In this document: positions 57,576-64,000 of the stretch, piece by piece
How the letters are laid out: every line of letters starts with the position of its first letter
Numbering within the stretch: the first letter of the stretch is position 1
Made by a program: the position numbers and the translations under genes
The notes under the pieces: model-generated
The model's database searches: none
What the model saw: only the letters and a program-made list of their open reading frames with translations
Told to the model about the DNA's origin: nothing
DNA from: Helicostylum pulchrum
Lineage: Eukaryota > Mucoromycota > Mucoromycetes > Mucorales > Mucoraceae
Direction of reading: 5' to 3'
Assembly: GCA_025677825.1 (NCBI GenBank)
Contig: JAIXMO010000081.1
Location: forward strand, 19,291 to 83,290
DNA length: 64,000 nt

Positions 57576-57959
57576 GTCTTTATATGTATATACTTTGCTT
57601 TTTGAAATAAAAGAAAGCCTTTTTTTTTATTTTCAAAAAAAAGAAGAAAAAAACTGATACTCAGTGACTGTCTTGTTTTGGGATTGTCTAACTTTAAAAG
57701 TAAAAAGTGTTTGCAATGATGGCCAATAACTGTGCCTTTAAATTAAAAAAAGGGGGGAGAACTACAGCTGAATATTGTATATGGAGAACATAATTACAAT
57801 TTTTTGTTTGTTATATCCTAAAAATCAGTATTTCGATGCAGCATGAGTGGTAATCACAATTTTTTAGCTGTTGTTAAACTGCTTTTCCATGTCTTTATAC
57901 CGTAAAATAGAAAACATTGAACGAATGGAAGCAGACCGTCTGGGTCCACTTGCATTATA

Positions 57960-58108
57960 CAGTAGCGGCTCTATTTAATAGTGCCCGATTTAAGTGTAGA
58001 CTCTACTTAAGGGTCGATTTCTCTAGGACGTCTTCGGTCCCTCGCTTTGCCACTGTTCTATATAAAGATGGAATCCAATTCCACAAAACTAGTTACTAAA
58101 TAGAGCTG
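57960..58108. mobile_element. Repeat copy E: 149-bp MITE of the CAGTAG family
   Basis: The left end is CAGTAGCGGCTCTATTTAAT after TA at 57958-57959. The right end, read inverted from 58108, is CAGCTCTATTTAGTAAC, a shortened match. Internal sequence GATTTCTCTAGGACGTCTTC followed by GGTCCCTCGCTTTGCC matches the same part of copy D. It looks like an internally deleted short member. Confidence 0.6.
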
Positions 58109-58239
58109 AAAAATATGAAAACTAACAACAAAAAAGACGAATAAAAAAAATCCCTCAGTATAAAATACAAATAACAATTGGTTTCCCAATTCAGTTTTAT
58201 TTATTTAATTGTTGCAGGACAAAAGTAACGTTCAGTACA

Positions 58240-58305
58240 CTATCTCTTGGGAGGGAGAGGATAAGGATTAGGAAGAGCAGGCTTGTCAGGTCTGATTTTA
58301 GGCAT
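58240..58305 (-). CDS. Possible 21-residue microprotein
   Basis: An ATG at 58305 opens a frame that reads MPKIRPDKPALPNPYPLPPK followed by R and TAG. The basic, Pro-rich composition does not look like translated A/T filler, unlike most short frames here. The surrounding sequence gives no extra exon that joins in phase. It may be a short gene, a last exon, or chance. Confidence 0.25.
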   Translation of the reverse strand: MPKIRPDKPALPNPYPLPPKR

Positions 58306-58758
58306 GTTTGTTTCGTAGATTTTGTATTATAAACTTATATAAAAAAATAAATAATAGTACAACTTATGCCATTGTATTTATATTGTTTTGTATTGTTGTA
58401 TAATAGTTGCATTTCCTCTTTTTATGATCATATTATGTCATTCATCGTTAATAAATCAAGTTTTAAACAAGAAATCTACATCTGAAATTCACCCCATCGT
58501 ACTCAACAAGTAGTCAAATGTACGCGATACCTTATTTTAAATCGAGCCTTCGCTCGAGGGTCCCTTGAATACTAAATATAAACGTACATCATAATGTATG
58601 ATCCAGTGAAACACGATATAACTGTAACACAAGTAATGCATCTACTATTTATACCGAGTAATCGAAAACTTGTAATAACGCCAAAAAAAAACAAATAACT
58701 ATATAAAACTGTTTTATCTTTTTCGTTTCTTTATTCTTTTTTTTTTCATTATTCTGTT

Positions 58759-59854
58759 ATGACTATTCCAACTTACGATCAACTTCCTATAAATCCAAAG
58801 TATCCTAAAGGTACTGCTTGGGGTGTTTGGGGTGACGATGATAACATTGGTACTGTAAATCTTTTAACTCCAGAAAGAGTATTAAATGTAAGTTATTTCT
58901 TTCTTTCTTTCTTCTGTCTGTATACTTACTTGTTTTTTTGCACTTTGTAAGGCTTCTAAATGTATTAAAACTGGTAAAAGATTCCCTTTAAATTGGAATT
59001 TGGAGTACCCTAATCCTACATTATTCAAGCGCGAGACTTTAGAGCACCATATTAAACCATCGCATGGTGGTCTCTATTTCGATGATTACTATGACAAGTT
59101 CAATACGCAAACTTCTTCTCAATGGGATGGTCCTCGTCATTTTTCTCATACGCCCTCTAAAAAGTTTTATAACGGTATCACGGCAGATAATATTCTTCCC
59201 GATACTCCTACCTCAAACGATCGTCTCGGTATTAACTATATTGCGCAAGTGGGTATAGTAGGACGCGCTGTCTTGTTGGATTATGGTAGATGGGCTGAGA
59301 TACATAATCCTACATTTGATCCCTTTGACAGATATGAAATTACCATCAAGGAATTGGAGAAAGTAGCTGAATACCAAAAGGTAGCAATTGAAATTGGTGA
59401 TATATTATTGCTTCGTACTGGTTGGACTGCACGCTTTGAAAAGGGTGGGCCTGATGTTGCTCATCTCTCTGAAGTAGAATTTCCTAATTGTGCAGGTGTA
59501 AAAGCTTGTGAAGAAACTTATCGTTGGTTCTGGGACCATCATATCTCTGCTGTTGCTACAGATGCTATACCTGTCGAAGCTCTTCCTCTTAATATGGATG
59601 ACTGCTGTCGTAAGTATAGAATTATATGTACATAAACGCGTAAAAAAGAAACAAAATATTGATCCCCTTCTATGTATGTTATAGACTCTGTATTTATCGG
59701 CGGTTTCGGAATGTGTTTGGGTGAATTGTTTTATTTGGAAGAACTAGCTAAAGATTCCTTTGAGGATAAAGTATATGAATACTTTTTTACAAGCGCACCT
59801 TTGAATAAAAAGGGTGGTATTGCTTCTCCTCCAAACGCCATTTGCATTAAATAA
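58759..59854 (+). CDS. Cyclase-family (kynurenine-formamidase-like fold) metal-dependent hydrolase
   Basis: Exons 58759-58887, 58952-59609 and 59685-59854 encode 318 residues. The fold family is shown by GTAWGVWGDDDNIGTVNLLT, SSQWDGPRHF, AVLLDYGRWAE, IEIGDILLLRTGWTARF and AVATDAIPVEALPLN. The end is FFTSAPLNKKGGIASPPNAI. The classical HxGTHxDxPxH signature appears as SSQWDGPRHF; the first His residues are replaced. This matches a subgroup of long fungal and bacterial members, whose substrates are mostly unknown. I therefore do not call it kynurenine formamidase. No signal peptide is seen. The TATA-like TATAAAA lies 57 nt before the start. Confidence 0.88.
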
Positions 59855-59995
59855 ATAAAACCAGCAAAAATTTTACTTTTCAATGATTGGCTGTAATCTA
59901 TGACGTTTTTTTTTTCTTTTTTTATTAAAGTGTCAAGTTTCGAGAATAAAAAAGATTTTTTTTTTCAACAAGTTTTACAGATCTAAAAAAATAAA

Positions 59996-61615
59996 ATGGA
60001 TTCAAAAAAGAGATCAAGACCTGAGGACGATATGACCGACGCACAAATTTCAAAGCAACAAATGTTGGATACATTCACTTCAGCTAATTCACTTTTACCT
60101 ACTACTGCTTTATTAGACGTACAAGAAGATTTCAGAATTGTCGTTGGTACTTATGAACGTCTTTTATATGGTATTAATGCCTTCTGGAATGAAGACGTAA
60201 GTATTGGTTTTTTTCTAATTGTGTATTTTTTGGTATTAAAAAACTTTCTCTTGTAGAAAACTAAAGTCGATCTTCAACCTATTTTTATTATTCCTGCTCA
60301 TACTGGTTGTATTCGTACCGTAGCTATTGGTGGTCACTTTTTAGCTTCTGGTAGTACCGATGAAATTATTAGACTTTACGATGTCAAGAAGCGTAAGGAG
60401 TATGGCTCCTTGGGTGGTCACCATTCAGGTGATATCACCGATATTCAATTCCATGGTAAATATATGTTATCTGCTAGTGACGATCATTCCATTAATTTGT
60501 GGAGAACAAAGGATTGGGAGTTCTTGAAGAACCTTAAAGCTCACAAGTAAGTTTTATATATATATGTGTGTGTGTGCGTGTGTGTGGTTTTACTTACTTT
60601 TTTAATTATTAGGGGAAGAGTGAATTCTATGGCTATTCATCCTACTGGTAAAATTGCCTTATCAGTCGGTATTGACAGAGCTTGTATTGTTTGGAATTTG
60701 ATGACAGGTCGTAGAGCTAGTGTTAACAAGGTCGGAAGAGGTACGTTGATTTTAAACACTATTCAATAGTATGTGTGTGTATGTGTGTGGGTTATTTACT
60801 TTATTACTGTTATTATAGAGGAACCCATGATGGTTTTATGGAACTCTGCTGGTGACAAATACGCCATTTTGTTTGACAAGACAATTAATATCTATAACGT
60901 TGCTGTAAGTATATCTATAAAAAAAATTTACAGATCGAAAATTATACTAATATATATGTTATAGGACGCTAAAGTAGCTACTTCAATTACACACACATCT
61001 AGATTCCACACTATGCAATATTTCCGTGTTAAAGAGAGCAACAAAGACTATATTGTATCCGGTAGTGAAGATAAGACAATTCGTATTTGGGATGTTGAGA
61101 CTGGAGAATGCGTAAGAGAAATTTTAGCACATAAACTCCGTGTCAAGGCAGTAACAGTGATTGACTGTGATGATAAACTTGTATTGGCTTCTGTTTCATC
61201 AGATGGTCTTATCAGATGTTGGGATTTAGAGAAAGCTCTTACCACCGAAGGTGAGATTGAACCTCTGGGTGAATTTAATACCAAGTGTCGTGCAACATGT
61301 ATTACTTCTCATGTTGGATTCGCTAAATTGGAAGCTATTGCTGCTGAAGAAGCTGCTATTGAAACTGCTGCTGTAAAGGAAGAAAAGGCTATTAAAAAGG
61401 CAAAGTTGGAAGCCAAGAAAGCTAAAAATGACGAATTCAAGAAGGCTGAACTCAAGAAGGCCGAATCCGAGAAGGCTGAGTCCAAGAAGAAGGCGCAACC
61501 CAAGAAAAAGGTGCAACCCAAGAAGGTACAACCCAATAAAGAGCAACCCAAAAAGGTAGAAACTAAAAAGGCCGAACCACAAAAGAAGAAGCAGAAGGTT
61601 GTCTCAAAGAAGTAA
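59996..61615 (+). CDS. MAK11: WD40 ribosome-biogenesis protein (Mak11/PAK1IP1)
   Basis: Exons 59996-60196, 60257-60546, 60613-60740, 60819-60904 and 60965-61615 encode 451 residues. WD40 repeats are visible from residue 65: PAHTGCIRTVAIGGHFLASG, GHHSGDITDIQFHGKYMLSA, HKGRVNSMAIHPTGKIALSV, SGSEDKTIRIWDVETGECV and LASVSSDGLIRCWDLEKAL. The order and spacing match Mak11/PAK1IP1, which acts in 60S assembly in the nucleolus and, in animals, binds PAK kinases. The last 100 residues are a Lys-rich tail with repeated KKAE and QPKK units, as in nucleolar proteins. It starts 141 bp after the cyclase stop on the same strand. Confidence 0.92.
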
Positions 61616-62203
61616 AGAAAAAAAAATTAAAAATATGTAACATAAAATAATAAAATAGAAATCCTTTTTTTTTCCTCCTTTATTATGTCCTTTATTTATG
61701 AATGTTTTTGGTAATACGATAGTAGCAGTTTCTTATTCCTGGTACTAACATCTTTGAGTAACCACAAAAAGATTTCGTTTTTTTTTTCGTTTCATATTAA
61801 TAATAAAAAAAGGGTATTATGTAATGTCCAACGCCAAAGTCGATTTATCGTCAAATTTGCATCTCAGCGCATATTCAGCAAACCCGGCTTTCTAGCATCT
61901 CGATAAAAGGGTTTTGAAGCCCAAGAACCGAATATAGGATTCATCTTGTAAATAAGTGAGAAGGAGCATATAAACAGCTAAATCAGATTCTTCTAACGGA
62001 AACGAAATCGCTCAAATTATAGGCTAAAGTCGTCACTCATCGTACTTTTAAAGAATTTGAACAAGCGTATGAATGATACCATTTATACTAATGAAAAATA
62101 CATTGACCCGCCAAATTGTGGGTTGTTTATTTATTTACTTTTTTTTCTTTTTTTTTTTTATATTTTTTTTTTTATTTTCTTCTTCCTTCAGCCACACACA
62201 AAA
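61616..62203. other. Intergenic, nothing recognised
   Basis: Convergent 3' flanks of MAK11 and the glycosyltransferase gene, with T-runs and no supported frame. Confidence 0.4.
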
Positions 62204-63277
62204 TTAAATGTACCACAATCCAAACTTTTGTAAATCCTTCTTTTTGTTGTCACCTTTACGATAATTAGCGTGAACCATCATAGGAGTCATACCATACTTT
62301 GTTGGGATATTCAAATCGAAATACATACGGCCGTGAGGAAAGAGAGACAAGTCTAATAATGCGATAGTACTAGTTTGATAATTCAAGTTTAAATCGTCCA
62401 GAACACGGTTCATAGCTCTTTGTTGGGTCACTTGAGGTTTCTTATTAGCTTCAGAATCTTGGATGTAAATGGAAGCTGCCAAAATACGCTTATTGGTATC
62501 AGTAGGTCTCATGATGTAAAACCCGGAATTGATAATCTTTTGTTCGGTTTCCTGAGAAAACAGAGTTTCTGTTTGCTTTCTACTATTGAGCTTCATCAAC
62601 AAATAGTCATAAATGGAAGTTGAAGTGAATACGATATCAACATCCGAAAACCAGACTGTAACACCAGTATATAATAACCTTTCAACTACTAACGACTTTG
62701 AGTGTGTAATAGGTGTGTATCCATTTGATAGCCATGGTTCAAATTTACCCGATAATTCAGTATGAAACCACTCTGATGGAATCAATACAACTTGTTTACC
62801 ATATCCGTACTTCTTCATTGTTTCAACCATTTCTTGATCAATAGCAAACACCAAAAACTTGTCGTCCAATCCAGTCTTCTTTAACGATTCAATCCAATTT
62901 AATGTATATTCAGCCATACCTTGATTAGCTACTGCTGTTAACAGGATACGTTCGTCTCCATCTTTACGCTTGGCAGTTCGTACATTATTTGCAATCGCTT
63001 CTTCAATTTTTTTATCAAGACGTCCCCATTTCTTTGGTATCCAGTCCTTGGCACTCACTGGTTTTGCATCCACTTTAACTAAATCTTCTTCTTCTGGTGC
63101 ATCGTCTGCAAGCAAATGGTCCGTTCCTTCTGTACGGCTTGGCTGTTCCGTTTCACTTACACCGTTAAAGAAAGATGGCTTAGGTGTCAAGTTGGATAAT
63201 AGCGCCAATAGTGAAATAGCAAATATAGTAGCTAATATCATAGCATAAGCTTTGTTTCTTGAAAACCTTTCCGTCAT
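62204..63277 (-). CDS. Type II membrane glycosyltransferase (nucleotide-diphospho-sugar transferase fold)
   Basis: Single exon, 357 residues. MTERFSRNKAYAMILATIFA and ISLLALLSNL give a short cytosolic tail and one membrane anchor (about residues 10-30), typical of Golgi enzymes. The lumenal part has LLTAVANQGMAEYTLNWIES, FEPWLSNGYTPITHSKSLVV and the DxD motif in VWFSDVDIVFTS (about residue 210). Also seen are GFYIMRPTD and ALLDLSLFPHGRMYFDLNIP. This is the nucleotide-sugar transferase family related to plant arabinosyl/xylosyl transferases (PF03407-type). Donor and acceptor cannot be inferred. The intronless gene has no sign of decay. Confidence 0.85.
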   Translation of the reverse strand: MTERFSRNKAYAMILATIFAISLLALLSNLTPKPSFFNGVSETEQPSRTEGTDHLLADDAPEEEDLVKVDAKPVSAKDWIPKKWGRLDKKIEEAIANNVRTAKRKDGDERILLTAVANQGMAEYTLNWIESLKKTGLDDKFLVFAIDQEMVETMKKYGYGKQVVLIPSEWFHTELSGKFEPWLSNGYTPITHSKSLVVERLLYTGVTVWFSDVDIVFTSTSIYDYLLMKLNSRKQTETLFSQETEQKIINSGFYIMRPTDTNKRILAASIYIQDSEANKKPQVTQQRAMNRVLDDLNLNYQTSTIALLDLSLFPHGRMYFDLNIPTKYGMTPMMVHANYRKGDNKKKDLQKFGLWYI

Positions 63278-64000
63278 ATTATTTGTGTATGTGTGTATGT
63301 ATCTGTATGTGTGTGTGTATGTATATATAAAAAAGAGACCTTGAAATAAAAAAAAGAGGGAGAAAAAAAGGAAAAAACGAAAAAAAATATTGTATTTTTA
63401 TATTCTAGTCTTGTGTAACTTACGGAGGCTATAAAATTTTTACCAACTAAGCACCCAGCGGTTTTTTCGTGCAGTTTTTTGTAAATATCGGGGCTTCATT
63501 TGTCTCCTTTTTGGGAATGGGGGGAAGGAAGCTGGGGGGGCCACTGGGGGTGGTCATTGGGGGGACCCTTTTATTTTGGGGGTTCATTTTTGGATCAAAA
63601 ACGTAATATTTATAGCGTAAAATAATAAAATTTTATTGGATAAAAAAATAAAAATAACGATTTTAAAAAACGGTTTACAGCTTTGGGGAGCCCATAAACA
63701 CGTCCGTCATGGCGTGATATATTTGAAGATAAAAGGAAAACAGTGGGAAGATACTATAGTCAAATGGCATGTTAGAGATTGAAAATCATAGTATTATTTA
63801 TAACAAAAACACGCGGTACCTTATCATTTCATAGGCGAGGAAAACTACTATTAAAAAAGGATGAGATTAGAATCAAAATAAATGGGTTATCAAAATGGAA
63901 AAAGATACACGTACCTTACTAAAATTAATATACAGATGGACATTGTTCTAAAAAGAGCAGATGTGTTAGAGCGTAAGAAGAATAATATCATTAGGAAGAC
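63278..64000. other. Right-hand end: promoter, G-rich tract and unassigned sequence
   Basis: GT-rich leader and A-runs precede the glycosyltransferase gene. At about 63518-63582 there are several runs of five to seven G, exceptional in this AT-rich window. At about 63610-63780 the plus strand holds a protein-like stretch (KNGLQLWGAHKHVRHGVIYL, KGKQWEDTIVKWHVRD) that ends in a stop. It is unrecognised and may be a remnant. Confidence 0.4.

Larger units (their letters stand above)
57576..58758. other. Intergenic with a MITE and a possible microprotein frame
   Basis: Between the Nab2-like gene and the cyclase gene there is a short TIR element (57960-58108) and a 21-codon frame (58240-58305), listed separately. 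A small perfect hairpin, TCGAGCCTTCGCTCGA, lies at about 58546-58561. A TATA-like TATAAAA at about 58702 precedes the cyclase gene by 57 nt. Confidence 0.4.

Noticed and set aside
58546..58561. TCGAGCCTTCGCTCGA hairpin as a terminator
   Set aside because: It lies in a eukaryotic intergenic region and not just after a gene end; a chance palindrome is simplest.
61226..61582. Antisense Phe/Leu-rich frame opposite the MAK11 tail
   Set aside because: It is the complement of the Lys-rich repeat coding sequence and looks hydrophobic only for that reason.

Overview
This window is nuclear DNA from a fungus, most likely a member of the Mucorales (Mucoromycota). It is AT-rich and packed with A/T homopolymer runs. 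Genes have many short GT-AG introns, mostly 50-90 nt. It encodes a CotH-family, probably GPI-anchored surface protein, which is typical of Mucorales. No rRNA or tRNA gene, CRISPR array or bacterial-style operon was seen. Species cannot be named from the sequence alone. Exon coordinates were worked out by hand from splice consensus, reading frame and protein-family continuity, and have not been tested against transcripts.

Layout. 0-13 kb: RSA4/Notchless (cut by the window edge), an F-box protein, ERV1, a transposon-like repeat, cysteine dioxygenase, an unrecognised 237-aa protein, a TBC-domain Rab GAP and the SAGA subunit SGF29, nearly all on the minus strand. 14-16 kb: CotH. 17-18 kb: a second repeat copy. 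19.5-27.7 kb: a compact housekeeping block with ferrochelatase (HEM15), a Nup98/Nup116-type nucleoporin, mRNA guanylyltransferase (CEG1) and methionine aminopeptidase 2. 27.8-33.2 kb: gene-poor, with a short perfect inverted-repeat element, a decayed PD-(D/E)XK-like gene, transposase remnants and F-box debris. 33.2-40 kb: a SAM methyltransferase and a zinc-finger transcription factor behind a 2.9-kb upstream region. 40-48 kb: gene-poor, with repeat copies, a 9-bp minisatellite and a GC-richer patch. 48-63.3 kb: RPL36, a HAD phosphatase, a small membrane protein, a MIT-domain protein, ETF-ubiquinone oxidoreductase, a Nab2/ZC3H14 poly(A)-RNA-binding protein, a cyclase-family hydrolase, MAK11 and a type II membrane glycosyltransferase.

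Functional themes are scattered housekeeping roles rather than a cluster. They are 60S ribosome assembly (RSA4, MAK11, RPL36), mRNA capping and export (CEG1, nucleoporin, Nab2-like protein) and mitochondrial redox or haem chemistry (ERV1, HEM15, ETF-QO). Many neighbours are convergent with short gaps. The nucleoporin and the capping enzyme are divergent with only 175 bp between start codons.

The least-explained material is non-coding. One family of elements has termini beginning CAGTAGCGGCTCTATTTAAG next to TA. It occurs as long, internally palindromic and solo-end forms at about 0.6-1.1, 4.1, 17.1, 42.7, 46.1-47.4 and 58.0 kb. A separate 165-bp element at 27.8 kb has nearly perfect 52-bp arms.
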